In this document: positions 1 to 9,206 of the stretch, piece by piece
Numbering within the stretch: position 1 is the stretch's first letter
Layout of the letters: the number at the start of each line of letters is the position of its first letter
Assembly (NCBI GenBank): GCA_025937835.1
Contig: JAICQO010000005.1
Location: 1-64,000, forward strand
Direction of reading: 5' to 3'
DNA from: Polyangiaceae bacterium
GTDB taxonomy: Bacteria; Myxococcota_A; Polyangia; Polyangiales; Polyangiaceae
DNA length: 64,000 nucleotides
Translations under genes and position numbers: made by a program
Notes under the pieces: generated by a model
Database searches by the model: none
The model's input: only the letters and a program-made list of their open reading frames with translations
Told to the model about the DNA's origin: nothing

Positions 1-1773
1 GAGCTCGACGCCTACGCGGAGAAGCTGACCCGCGTCGAAGCCGGAAAAATCCAGCAGATCGGCTTCTTGCCCTCGGAGCCGCCGTGGTTTCCGTTCGTGT
101 GGGGCTTCTACTTCGGCGGCGAGCTGTGGGACGGCCGCGAGCGCATCACGCTCGACTCGCCGGAGAACCGCCGCGCGTACCGCTGGATCCAGGGTCATGC
201 TCAGCGCTACGGAGCGGACACGCTCAGGATCCTCGAGGCGAGCTTCGGCAACTTCGCCTCGAGCTCCGATCCGTTCATGTCGGGCCGGCTCGCAATGGCG
301 CTGCAGGGGATCTGGCTCGCCAACTACATCGAGCGCTTCGCGCCGGGCATGGAGTGGGGAGCGGCGCCGTTTCCGAGTGAGCGCAAGGACCAGCCCAAGA
401 TCACCTACTGTGACACCGACATGCTGGTGATCCCGCGCGGCTCGCGGCATCCGCGCGAAGCGTTCGAGTTCATCCGCTACCTGTCCAGCCAGGCGGCGAC
501 CGAGAAGCTCGCGCTCGGGCAGCGCAAGATTTCTCCGCTGCGCGAGGTGAGCGACGACTTTTTTGCGCGCCACCGCCACCCGTTCATCCGCATGTTTCAG
601 GGGCTGGCCGCGAGCCCCGGCGCGCGCGCGCAGCCGAAAATCAGCGTCTGGAAGGAGTACCGCGAGGAGACGCGCAGCATGTTCCAGCGCGTGTGGCTGC
701 TCGAGGCGACACCGGAGGCCGCGCTCGCGGAGGCGCAAGCGCGCGTGCAACGCTCGTTCACGCGCGAAGAGAACCGGAGCCGCGCCACGCCGTCTCGAGC
801 CTTGACGTTCGCGCCGGTGGCGCTGCTCGCCGCGGTGGTCATAAGCTTCGCGATTGGCGTCGTGAAGAAGCGCCGTCGCGACCGCTCGGCGCGGCAGAAC
901 GCGTCGCTCGCGCGCGGGCTCGGCTTCTTCTCGCCGTGGGCCGTCGGGCTCACGGTGTTCACGCTGTACCCGATCCTGTCGTCGCTCGTGTACAGCTTCT
1001 GCGACTACTCGGTGCTGTCGGTGCCGCGCTGGGTCGGGCTCGCCAACTACGCCGAGCTGTTCGAGGACGCGGTGTTCTGGCGCGCGCTCGGCAATACGCT
1101 GCTCTACGCCGCGATCGCGCTGCCGGGCGGGCTCGTGGTGTCGTTCGCGGTCGCGCTGTTGCTCGACGCGCGTGTGCGATTCGGCGGGATTTACCGGACG
1201 CTCGTGTTCCTGCCGTCGCTCACGCCCGTGGTGGCGAGCGCCATGGCCTGGCTCTGGATCTTCAACGCCGAGTACGGGATCTTGAACCACTGGCTCGGCG
1301 TCTTGAGCTTCGGAACAATCGGTCCCATCCCGTGGCTCGCCGATCCGCGCACGGCGCTGCCGTCGCTGGCGTTGATGAGCGTCTGGAGCGTCGGGCACAC
1401 CGTGGTGGTGCTGCTCGCCGCCATGCAGGACGTACCGCCGGCCATGTACGAAGCCGCCGACATCGACGGCGCGAACCTCTGGCAACGCGTCCGGCACGTG
1501 ACGCTGCCGCTGGTCTCGCCGGTGCTGTACTTCAACCTGGTGATCGGCCTGATCGGCGCGCTGCAGGTGTTCAGCCAGCCGTTCGTGATGACGCATGGGG
1601 GCCCCGCGCGCGCGACCTTGACCTACTCGATGCGGCTCTACGAGAACGCCTTCAAGTTTCTGCGCATGGGCTACGCCTCGGCGATGGCCTGGGTGATGTT
1701 CCTGATCATCCTGGTCTTGACCCTGCTCCTGACGCGCGCGTCGCGGAGCCGCGTGCATTACACGGGGATCTGA
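1..1773 (+). CDS. Sugar ABC transporter: solute-binding domain fused to MalF-type permease (5' partial)
   Basis: The frame is open from base 1, so the N-terminus lies outside the window. Bases 1 to about 780 encode the C-terminal part of a family 1 extracellular solute-binding protein, for example DMLVIPRGSRHPREAFEFI. A membrane segment (FAPVALLAAVVISFAIGVV) and a KKRRR cluster follow, then a complete MalF/UgpA-like permease with several membrane segments and the ATPase-contacting EAA loop (EAADIDGANLWQRV, near 1450-1490). It is inferred to import a sugar or polyol with the next gene. Binding protein and permease are normally separate, so the single polypeptide is odd. No ATPase gene is nearby, so a shared MalK-type subunit elsewhere is likely. 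Confidence 0.85.
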   Translation, partial: ELDAYAEKLTRVEAGKIQQIGFLPSEPPWFPFVWGFYFGGELWDGRERITLDSPENRRAYRWIQGHAQRYGADTLRILEASFGNFASSSDPFMSGRLAMALQGIWLANYIERFAPGMEWGAAPFPSERKDQPKITYCDTDMLVIPRGSRHPREAFEFIRYLSSQAATEKLALGQRKISPLREVSDDFFARHRHPFIRMFQGLAASPGARAQPKISVWKEYREETRSMFQRVWLLEATPEAALAEAQARVQRSFTREENRSRATPSRALTFAPVALLAAVVISFAIGVVKKRRRDRSARQNASLARGLGFFSPWAVGLTVFTLYPILSSLVYSFCDYSVLSVPRWVGLANYAELFEDAVFWRALGNTLLYAAIALPGGLVVSFAVALLLDARVRFGGIYRTLVFLPSLTPVVASAMAWLWIFNAEYGILNHWLGVLSFGTIGPIPWLADPRTALPSLALMSVWSVGHTVVVLLAAMQDVPPAMYEAADIDGANLWQRVRHVTLPLVSPVLYFNLVIGLIGALQVFSQPFVMTHGGPARATLTYSMRLYENAFKFLRMGYASAMAWVMFLIILVLTLLLTRASRSRVHYTGI

Positions 1774-2639
1774 TGAGCGCCGCAGGTTCTGCCTTTTCGA
1801 GCACTTTTCGCGCCCGCCCGTGGTCGCGGAGCCTCGTACACGTGACGTTGATCGTGACGTGTCTGGTGTTCGTGTTTCCGATGCTGTGGATGCTTTCCAC
1901 GTCGCTCAAGCCGCTCTCCGAGACGATGCGCGCGCCGCCGCACTGGATCCCCGAAGAGCTCGCGCTCTCGAACTACGTCGAGACCGTGCGCTACATCCCG
2001 TTCTGGACCTACGCCAAGAACACCTTGCTGATCTCGGTGCTGTCCGCGTTCGGTATGACGCTCTCGAGCGCGCTCGTCGCCTACAGCTTCACGCGCCTGG
2101 AATGGCCCGGAAAAAACCTGCTGTTTGCGCTGACGCTGACCACGATGATGGTGCCGTATCCGGTGTTGATGGTGCCGCTGTACGGCTTGTTCCGGAACCT
2201 CGGTTGGACGGGGACCACGCTGCCGCTGTGGGTTCCGAACTTCTTCGGCGGCGCGTTCAACATCTTCTTGTTGCGACAGTTCTTCCAGCGCGTTCCGTCG
2301 TCGATCGCCGAAGCCATGATGCTCGACGGCGCCTCCGAGCTCGAGATTTTTCGACGCATCTACGTGCCGCTCGCGAAGAGCGCGCTGTCGGTGGTGGCGT
2401 TCTTCCAGTTCGTCTACTCGTGGAACGAGCTGCTCGGGCCGCTGCTGTATCTCACGGAGCAAAAGAGCTTCACGCTGGCGCTCGGTCTGCAAGCGTACGA
2501 GGGTCAGCTCGGCGGAACCGAGTGGCACTATCTGATGGCCGCTTCCGTGCTCACCACGCTGCCGATCGTGATCCTGTTCTTCTTGCTCCAGCGTGGCTTC
2601 TTGCGCGGCCTGAGCTCGGTGAGCAGCCTCGACGCGTGA
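1773..2639 (+). CDS. Sugar ABC transporter permease, MalG type
   Basis: This 288-residue inner-membrane permease has about six membrane segments, starting with VTLIVTCLVFVFPMLWML. The EAA loop EAMMLDGASELEIFRRI sits in the usual place before the last segments and would dock on the ATPase. The ATG overlaps the stop of the preceding fusion gene by one base (TGATG), which implies translational coupling and a heterodimeric channel. Length and hydropathy fit the MalG/UgpE family. The substrate cannot be read from the sequence. Confidence 0.92.
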   Translation: MSAAGSAFSSTFRARPWSRSLVHVTLIVTCLVFVFPMLWMLSTSLKPLSETMRAPPHWIPEELALSNYVETVRYIPFWTYAKNTLLISVLSAFGMTLSSALVAYSFTRLEWPGKNLLFALTLTTMMVPYPVLMVPLYGLFRNLGWTGTTLPLWVPNFFGGAFNIFLLRQFFQRVPSSIAEAMMLDGASELEIFRRIYVPLAKSALSVVAFFQFVYSWNELLGPLLYLTEQKSFTLALGLQAYEGQLGGTEWHYLMAASVLTTLPIVILFFLLQRGFLRGLSSVSSLDA

Positions 2640-2666
2640 GCCCATAGACCGACAGACGATTAGGAA

Positions 2667-2683
2667 TCTGCCGAATTGGCAGA
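2667..2683. promoter_or_regulatory. Perfect 6-bp dyad TCTGCC-N5-GGCAGA
   Basis: A 17-bp inverted repeat lies 28 bases after the permease stop and about 100 bases before the MutS-like gene. There is no T-run after it, so an operator or weak 3' hairpin is more likely than an intrinsic terminator. Function is unproven. Confidence 0.25.
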
Positions 2684-2781
2684 AAACTCCGACGAACGGA
2701 GTGAGCGCGTGGGGAGGGGGCGGCGCGTGCCGCCCCTGAGAACAGAAAGTTTCGGGAACTTTCGTCCGCCGCGGCTGTCCG

Positions 2782-4434
2782 GTGGTCGTGGTGAACCAAG
2801 AGCCTCGGGTTTTGGACCTCCTGCATCCAGAGCCCGTGCGACGCATCGATCTCGAGCGGACCAAGCTCGCCATCAACCTGGCCTTCGCAGGGGGGGGCTC
2901 GGGTGGGCTATTCAGCGAGGAGCTCGGGCGCGCCACGCTCGCAAGCTCGAGCTGGGAGCCGGCTGGCTTCGCAAACGACCTATTTCTCCAGCGCTTCGTG
3001 GGCGACTGCTTCCAGATCCGAATCGGCGGCCGAGAGGCGACGCTGAATACGGCCCACCTGGTGCGCCTGCTGAGTCAGCCGCCGGCCGATCCCAACGTGG
3101 TGAGCTTCCGCCGCGCGATCCTCGACGAGCTGACGCGGTCCCCGGAGCTCCGCCGCGAGCTCGAACAGCTGTACGTCAGCGTCGGCCGGGTCCGCGGGTT
3201 GCTCGAGAACGCGAGCGGCGGGCGCAACTGGGATCCGGTACGACGGCAGCTCGACATCCTGATTGGACTGCGCGAGGTGTTCAATCGCATGGCCTCGGGC
3301 TTTGCCGGTGCCCGCTCCGGTCTGTCGCGGCTCGCGGAGTTCGGTCGCGAGGTTCAGGCGAGTGAGCCGTATCGAGCGCTGGCAGATCTGCTCCACTACG
3401 ACGCGAACCTGGCCACGCTGAGCGTGAACCTCGCGGTCGGCGCCGACGGCCGGATCCGCGGCTTCGAGATCGCGGGCGTGCGCGAGAACTCGGGAAACCC
3501 CTTCGTGAGCCCGGTGTGGAAGCGCTGGCTCGGCAAGCTCGAGCTGTTCGTGCGCGGCTTCCGGTTCGGCGATGCCGAGGTGATGGCGCGGCTGGTCGAC
3601 GCCGTGTTCTCGGGCATCGACGCCGAGGCGACCGTGCTCGTGCAGCTGGTCGGCGATCTCGAATTTTACCTGGGCTCGCTCGGCTTTCGCGATCGAGCCG
3701 CGGCGGCCGGGCTCGCGGTGTGCCTGCCGGAGCTCGTGGGGCCCGACGAGCCGCGCCGCTTGCTCGGCTTGTTCAACCCGCTGCTCTTGATGAGCGGCGT
3801 CACGCCCGTGCCGTGTGATCTCGTGTCCGAGCGCTTCGCGACCACCGTGCTCGTCACGGGGCCGAACTCGGGCGGCAAGACCCGCTTGCTCCAGTCGCTG
3901 GGCCTCGCCCAGGTGCTCGCGCAAGCGGGCTCGTTCGTTCCGGCGCGTTCCGGCTCGATCGCGCTCACGGCGGGCCTCGTCGTCTCGCTGATCGAAGAGG
4001 TGCGGGCCGATCAGGGCGAAGGCCGGTTGGGGATGGAGCTGATGCGGATCCGCAGCTTGTTCGAGCGGCTGCCGCCGGGTGCGATGGTGTTGCTCGACGA
4101 GCTGTGCTCGGGGACGAATCCCTCGGAGGGTGAAGAGATCTTCGAGCTGGTGGTGGCGATGCTGACGCGGCTACGCCCGCAAGCCTTCATCACCACGCAT
4201 TTTCTGGCTTTTGCCGCGCGGCTCGAGCGCGAGAAAAAGCTGCGCGACCTCGGCTTCTTGCAAGTCGAGCTCGGGGCCGATCGCAGGCCGACCTATCAAT
4301 TCACCCCGGGCGTGGCGCGCACCTCGCTCGCGGGGCACGCCGCCGAGCGCCTCGGCGTGACGGGCGATCAGCTGCTCGCGTTGATCGAGCGCAACGTCCA
4401 GCGCTGGCAAGCCGCCCCGAACGCCCGGACCTGA
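2782..4434 (+). CDS. MutS-family ATPase (core/lever plus ATPase domain)
   Basis: The 550-residue protein resembles the C-terminal half of MutS. It has a helical lever-like region (about residues 60-330) and then an ABC-type ATPase with Walker A GPNSGGKT, a D-loop/Walker B region VLLDELCSGTNPSEGEE and a downstream histidine switch (FITTHFLAF). The N-terminal mismatch-recognition domain of true MutS is absent, and I saw no Smr nuclease domain at the C-terminus as in MutS2. It is therefore a MutS-related protein of unknown substrate. Several GTG codons cluster at the start (2782, 2788, 2791); I took the first. It lies in a co-directional run with the next genes. Confidence 0.8.
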   Translation: MVVVNQEPRVLDLLHPEPVRRIDLERTKLAINLAFAGGGSGGLFSEELGRATLASSSWEPAGFANDLFLQRFVGDCFQIRIGGREATLNTAHLVRLLSQPPADPNVVSFRRAILDELTRSPELRRELEQLYVSVGRVRGLLENASGGRNWDPVRRQLDILIGLREVFNRMASGFAGARSGLSRLAEFGREVQASEPYRALADLLHYDANLATLSVNLAVGADGRIRGFEIAGVRENSGNPFVSPVWKRWLGKLELFVRGFRFGDAEVMARLVDAVFSGIDAEATVLVQLVGDLEFYLGSLGFRDRAAAAGLAVCLPELVGPDEPRRLLGLFNPLLLMSGVTPVPCDLVSERFATTVLVTGPNSGGKTRLLQSLGLAQVLAQAGSFVPARSGSIALTAGLVVSLIEEVRADQGEGRLGMELMRIRSLFERLPPGAMVLLDELCSGTNPSEGEEIFELVVAMLTRLRPQAFITTHFLAFAARLEREKKLRDLGFLQVELGADRRPTYQFTPGVARTSLAGHAAERLGVTGDQLLALIERNVQRWQAAPNART

Positions 4435-4435
4435 G

Positions 4436-5425
4436 ATGCCGACGTTTCTCGTCACCTCGAAGATGTCGCCCGAGCTGCGCGCGCGGGTTCAGGCCAGCGT
4501 GCAGGGCCGACGCGCGGCGCCGGGCGCGCGGCTCAAGGCGCGCTCGATCTCGCTGCTGCGGGTCTCGCTCGTCACGGTGGTGGTGGTGCTGGTCTGGACC
4601 GCGGTCGCGCTCCGTGCGCGAGCGGTCGAGCGCCTGGAGGCCGAGCGGCGGCTGCTCATCGAACGCGTCGAGCGCGAATCGCTCGGCCTCACCGAGCGCG
4701 ATCGCCGCATCATCGACCGCGTGACGCCCTGGCTCGAGGCCGCGTCGGGCCGCTATCCGGGCGACAGCGTGGACGAGGCGCTGCGCTCGAACGGCGCCCT
4801 GGCAGCGACGCTGGCTCGCCCGAGCGTGTACCTTCGCGCTCCGCTCGCGAGCCTTGCGGGTGCCGAGTCGCTCTCGCGGGCGGCCTCCGCCTCGTTCAAC
4901 GACGCGCTGGTGCTGTGCTTGATCGAGCCGCCCGCGACGCGCAGCGAGAAGGCGCTGCTGTCGCGAGCCAAGAGCGCCTACGCGCGGGGCGAGCGAGCGC
5001 GTGCGGCCGCCCACGTCGAGCGCCTGAGCGACGCGCTGCTCGGGTTGCCGCTCCTGTCCCGCGAATGGCTGGCTCGCGTGCACGCGGCCGAGGATTCGTT
5101 CGCGCTCGAGCGCCTCGAAGACCATTTCTCGCGCGCACCGCTGGCCGGCGCCAAGCGAGCAGCCAAGGCCGAGCTGCTCCTGTACGCGATCGACGAGCCG
5201 GGCGAGGAAGCGGGCCCCACCGAGCTCGACGGCGAGCGCCCGCACGAGGTGCGGGTCGGCCTGGTCGACCTCAACGCCGACAAGCTGTTGCTCCGGCTGC
5301 GGCGCAAGGTCGATCCGAGCTGGATCTCGAACAGCGCGCGGGCCGAATTCGCGAGCGGGATCGACAGCTGCGGGCTGGCGCTCGACGTGCACGCTGCGGT
5401 GAGCGCAAATAGCGTGCATGGCTAG
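4436..5425 (+). CDS. Hypothetical single-pass membrane protein
   Basis: This 329-residue protein is not recognised. It has a basic N-terminal region, one membrane segment around residues 38-58 (VSLVTVVVVLVWTAVAL), then an Arg/Glu-rich, mostly helical region that looks partly coiled coil. It starts one base after the stop of the MutS-like gene and its end overlaps the prmA start by eight bases, so the three are probably one transcript. No catalytic motif is visible. Confidence 0.7.
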   Translation: MPTFLVTSKMSPELRARVQASVQGRRAAPGARLKARSISLLRVSLVTVVVVLVWTAVALRARAVERLEAERRLLIERVERESLGLTERDRRIIDRVTPWLEAASGRYPGDSVDEALRSNGALAATLARPSVYLRAPLASLAGAESLSRAASASFNDALVLCLIEPPATRSEKALLSRAKSAYARGERARAAAHVERLSDALLGLPLLSREWLARVHAAEDSFALERLEDHFSRAPLAGAKRAAKAELLLYAIDEPGEEAGPTELDGERPHEVRVGLVDLNADKLLLRLRRKVDPSWISNSARAEFASGIDSCGLALDVHAAVSANSVHG

Positions 5426-6287
5426 CTCCCCGCTGCATCTGCTCACGATCCAGATCCCCAGCAAAGACGCCGAAGCGTTCGGCGGGCTGTTGGTCGAGCT
5501 CGGGGCGGGCGCAGTCGAGGAGCGTACCGCGGGTAGGCGCGCGATGCTGTGCGTGTACGGCCCGAAGTCGCGGCTCACGATCCTGGCAGCGAAGGCCCAG
5601 CAACTCTTCGAGGGCTTCGGCATCACCCGCCGCGCGCTCACGATCGAGAAGGCGCCGATCATCGACTGGCTCGCGCCGCTCACTGAGCAGGCTCGGCCGC
5701 AGCGCTTGACCCGTCGCTTCCAGGTCGTGCCGGTCTTGAAAGGGGAGGAGAACGTCGCTTCCAAGTCGACGATCGCGATCCGTCCGGGCCTCGCCTTCGG
5801 CGACGGAGCTCACCCGACGACGCGGCTCGCCGCGCGCGCGGTCGAGGCCCTGAGCCGCGGACGCAGCGTGCTCGACGTCGGCAGCGGTAGCGGCGTGTTG
5901 TCGTTCGTGGCAGCGCTCTCGGGAGCAACGCGGGTGGTCGGCGTCGAGATTGACCGAACCGCGCTCGCGCTCGCGAAACAGAGCGCGCGTCTGAACCGGC
6001 TCGGCTGTCCCGTACGCTTCCAGCGCGCGCTTCCGGGCCCCCGAACCCGCTTCGAGCTCGTGGTCGCGAACCTCGAGCCGCGGATCCTGCTCGAGCAAGC
6101 GGGAGCCCTTTCGCGCGCCGCAGCGGGAGCCCGCTGGCTGGTCGTCACGGGCTTCCTCCACGAGCAGACGCCGGGCATCGCCGCGCGCTTCGAGCGAGAG
6201 GGCTTCCGGGTCAGCGCGCGGGCCCGCGAAAAGGGCTGGGGTTTGCTGCGTTTGTCGAAGGCCCGGCTGCGCCGCAGTCCCGGCTGA
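5418..6287 (+). CDS. prmA: Ribosomal protein L11 methyltransferase PrmA
   Basis: PrmA uses S-adenosylmethionine to trimethylate ribosomal protein L11 in the cytoplasm. The 289-residue length is normal. The N-terminal substrate-recognition domain is followed by the class I methyltransferase core: the glycine motif VLDVGSGSGVLSF, the acidic ribose-binding VGVEID, and VVANLEPRILLE in the position of the family NxxxxxL motif. The GDGAHPTT segment just before motif I (FGDGAHPTTRL) is characteristic of PrmA. The ATG overlaps the end of the upstream gene. Confidence 0.88.
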   Translation: MASSPLHLLTIQIPSKDAEAFGGLLVELGAGAVEERTAGRRAMLCVYGPKSRLTILAAKAQQLFEGFGITRRALTIEKAPIIDWLAPLTEQARPQRLTRRFQVVPVLKGEENVASKSTIAIRPGLAFGDGAHPTTRLAARAVEALSRGRSVLDVGSGSGVLSFVAALSGATRVVGVEIDRTALALAKQSARLNRLGCPVRFQRALPGPRTRFELVVANLEPRILLEQAGALSRAAAGARWLVVTGFLHEQTPGIAARFEREGFRVSARAREKGWGLLRLSKARLRRSPG

Positions 6288-6344
6288 GCCGCCAGGCTTG
6301 GCAACTGAGGAAATTTGCTATGTTCGGACCCCTCGGGCGGACCC

Positions 6345-7352
6345 ATGGGCGACGATCCTAGCGACGAGACAGAGACGGAGGTCGAGGTGCTGGAGGAGCC
6401 ACCGCCGGCCCCTCCGTCCGCTCGGATGCGCCCGCCGCCTCCGCCGTTGCGGCGCCCTCCGCCGCCTCCGCCCAGGCCGCCGGGAGCCGCCAGCGCAGGG
6501 CTCTCGTCTCCCGTGCCGCCACCCGCGGCAGTGGCGAGCCCTCCGCCGTCGCCCTCGAGGCCTCCGCCTCCGCCGTTGCGCCCTCCGAGCATCCGCCCGT
6601 CTTTCCCTCCAGGGCCTGAGCTCGGGCGAACGCTGTCGGGGCTTGGTCCGATCACGCCGGAGCCTCCGCCGGTGGATGTCAGCCCCGCGCGCGTCGGCGA
6701 GCTCCTGCGCCGGAGCGCGGATCACGAAGAGCGCGCCCGGTTGCTGCTCGCCGAGCGCGAGACGCTGCGCCTCGAGCTCAAGAACCTGACGCGAGCCAAC
6801 GAGGAGCTGCGCGAGAAGGTGACGCGGCTCGCGCAGGAGGCGAGCGCGATGGCCGCCGAGCGCGACCTGCTCGGGCGCGAGCTGGCCGACGCGCGCAGCG
6901 ACGGCGCGCGCCACGACGCGACGGCGCGCGAGGAGGCCGAGCTGCGCGTGCGCCTCGGCGAGGAGCACGCCGCCACCGTGGCAGCCCTCACGCGCCGGCT
7001 CTCCGAGCTCGAAGGGCGCAACGTCGAGCTCGAAGCGCGGCTCTTGCTCCAGGCCGAGCTCGAACGCCAGAACGCCGAGCTCGAACAGAAGCTGCGCGAC
7101 GCCGAGCAGCGAGCAGCACAGCGCGTTGACGCGCCGCGCGCTCCGAGCGGCGATGACCTGACCCGGCTCAAGGGCATCGGCCCCGGGCTCGAGAAGGCGC
7201 TGCGCGGCGCCGGTGTCACCAGCCTTTCGCAGATCGCCGCCTGGACCGAGGCCGACATCCGCGCGATTGCGCCGGTACTACGGGCGCGCCCCGAGCGCAT
7301 TCTACGCGAAGACTGGGTGGGCAACGCGCGCCGGCTGCTTCAAGGTAGCTGA
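6345..7352 (+). CDS. Proline-rich, coiled-coil protein with C-terminal helix-hairpin-helix domain
   Basis: The 335-residue protein has three parts: an acidic start followed by a Pro-rich low-complexity region (about residues 15-110), a long Glu/Arg/Leu-rich coiled coil (about 120-255), and a C-terminal domain beginning DDLTRLKGIGPGLEKAL. That last motif is the helix-hairpin-helix seen in small DNA-binding proteins annotated as flap-endonuclease-like. An in-frame TTG lies ten codons upstream, but the ATG at 6345 gives the natural acidic start. The role is unknown; DNA or nucleoid contact by the HhH domain is a reasonable guess. Its stop overlaps the next start (TGATG). Confidence 0.75.
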   Translation: MGDDPSDETETEVEVLEEPPPAPPSARMRPPPPPLRRPPPPPPRPPGAASAGLSSPVPPPAAVASPPPSPSRPPPPPLRPPSIRPSFPPGPELGRTLSGLGPITPEPPPVDVSPARVGELLRRSADHEERARLLLAERETLRLELKNLTRANEELREKVTRLAQEASAMAAERDLLGRELADARSDGARHDATAREEAELRVRLGEEHAATVAALTRRLSELEGRNVELEARLLLQAELERQNAELEQKLRDAEQRAAQRVDAPRAPSGDDLTRLKGIGPGLEKALRGAGVTSLSQIAAWTEADIRAIAPVLRARPERILREDWVGNARRLLQGS

Positions 7353-9196
7353 TGCGCATCGCGCTGATCTATCCGCCGCCCTGGAAAATCCCGCTCAAGG
7401 GTGAGCCGGCGGACTTCGGCGCCGACGGGCCGCCCGCCGAGTTCCGCGAGGGCGACCTCGACGCGGACTTCTTCCAGACGCCGTACGGGCTGTTCTCGCT
7501 GGGGGCCCAGGCCTTGCGCGCGGGCCACCAGGTCAAGGTCCTGAACCTGTCGAATTTCGCGTGGGCCGCCGCGGAAGAGGTGATCCGCAAGCTCGACGCC
7601 GACCTGTACGGCATGTCGTGCTGGACCGCGAACCGGCGCGGCGTGGCGCTGGTGGCGAACGCGATCAAGCGCCATCACCCGAACCGCCCCGTGATCATCG
7701 GCGGCCCGCACGCGACGCCGCTACCGCGCGAGATGCTCGCACACCACCCGGACATCGACGTGGTGTGCACGGGGGAGAGCGATCACACGTTCCTCGAGCT
7801 CGCCGAGCGCATCGAGCGGGGTCAGTCCATCAGCGACGTGCCCGGCACGGTGTACCGCTCGCCGAGCGGGCTCGTGACGGCCCCGCCTCGCGACTCGATC
7901 CGCGATCTGGACACGCTCGAATCGCCGCACCGCTACTTCGACACGCACATCTTGATGACGTCACACGGCTGCCCGTGGGCGTGCACGTTCTGCGGCGCCG
8001 AGACCAGCTGGGGCAGGGGGTTCCGCGGCCACTCCGTGCCCTACGTGCTCGACGCGCTGGAAGCTGCGCTGCCGCGCTACCGCGTCAAGATGGTGCAGGT
8101 GAAGGACGACACCTTCACCACCAACAAGAAGCGCGTGATCGAGCTGTGCCGCGGCATCCGCGAGCGCAAGCTGAACTTCTTGTGGAGCTGCGACACGCGC
8201 GTCGACGTGCTGAGCGAGGAGCTCTTGTACGAGATGCGCCTGGCGGGTTGCCAGCGCCTGAGCCTCGGCGTCGAGTCCGGCTCGCAGACGATCCTCGACG
8301 CGATCCACAAGAAGATCACCAAGGACGAGATCCTCCAGGCCGTCGAGATGGCCAAGAAGTACGGCGTCCACGTGCGCTTCTACATGATGCTCGGCAACCG
8401 CGGTGAGACGGTGCAGACCTTCCGCGAGACGCTCGATTTTCTACGCGAGGCGAAGCCCCATCAGTACATCTTCTCGTGCCTGTCGATCTATCCGGGCACG
8501 CACGACTTCCAGGACGCGGAGGCCGCGGGCCGCATCGATCGCTCCGTGTATTTCGAGGGCGATTTCCAGGAGCTGAAGGTGCCGTACGACGCGTCCGAAG
8601 ACGTGACGCGCGTGCTCAGCGACTGGTTTTCGCAGAACCACGGGCTGCGCGAGAACTACGTGGAGGACTCGAACGAGGCGCGCGCGGTGCTCGGGCGGCT
8701 CGGCGAACACCACGCCGCGCACCTCGACGTCGGCGGCGCGCATTTCCGCGAGGGCGCGCTCGAGCCTGCGGAATTTCACGTGCGGCGGGCGCTGGAGCTC
8801 GGCCACCCGACGCCCGGCCTCGCCTACAACTACCTGGCGCTGATCGCCCAGGCCCGCGGCGATCTCGAGGGGATGAAGGGCCACTTTCTGACCGCCGCGC
8901 GCACCGATCCGCAGCATCAGGTGCTGATCGCCAACGTCGAGGCCGCGCGCGGCTGGTTCGCGCAGCGCGGCCCCGAGCGCAACCTGCCGCTCGAGCTCGT
9001 GGGGCGTCACGATTTCCGCCTGTTCGAGCGCACCCAGCAACCGACGTTGCCCGGCCCCCTCGCCGACGACTTCCACCACTGGGAAGCGCCGGGCGTCCCG
9101 AGCCCCGACGCGGAGGCCGGCGCCGGCGCGAGCATGCGCATCGACATCAGCAACGAGTCCCTGCCGTTCGGCCAGAAGCGCCTGCCGGTGGTGTAG
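7352..9196 (+). CDS. B12-binding radical SAM protein with C-terminal TPR-like region
   Basis: The 614-residue protein has an N-terminal cobalamin-binding (Rossmann) domain with GGPHATPLP, then a radical SAM core whose CxxxCxxC iron-sulfur motif reads CPWACTFC. A SAM-contacting RLSLGVESGSQ segment is also present. About residues 440-540 look like TPR helices. B12-radical SAM enzymes of this layout carry out methylations or rearrangements in lipid, hopanoid or natural-product pathways; the substrate here cannot be assigned. The start overlaps the stop of the HhH gene, so expression is coupled. Confidence 0.85.
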   Translation: MRIALIYPPPWKIPLKGEPADFGADGPPAEFREGDLDADFFQTPYGLFSLGAQALRAGHQVKVLNLSNFAWAAAEEVIRKLDADLYGMSCWTANRRGVALVANAIKRHHPNRPVIIGGPHATPLPREMLAHHPDIDVVCTGESDHTFLELAERIERGQSISDVPGTVYRSPSGLVTAPPRDSIRDLDTLESPHRYFDTHILMTSHGCPWACTFCGAETSWGRGFRGHSVPYVLDALEAALPRYRVKMVQVKDDTFTTNKKRVIELCRGIRERKLNFLWSCDTRVDVLSEELLYEMRLAGCQRLSLGVESGSQTILDAIHKKITKDEILQAVEMAKKYGVHVRFYMMLGNRGETVQTFRETLDFLREAKPHQYIFSCLSIYPGTHDFQDAEAAGRIDRSVYFEGDFQELKVPYDASEDVTRVLSDWFSQNHGLRENYVEDSNEARAVLGRLGEHHAAHLDVGGAHFREGALEPAEFHVRRALELGHPTPGLAYNYLALIAQARGDLEGMKGHFLTAARTDPQHQVLIANVEAARGWFAQRGPERNLPLELVGRHDFRLFERTQQPTLPGPLADDFHHWEAPGVPSPDAEAGAGASMRIDISNESLPFGQKRLPVV

Positions 9197-9206
9197 GCTT
9201 CCGGCC

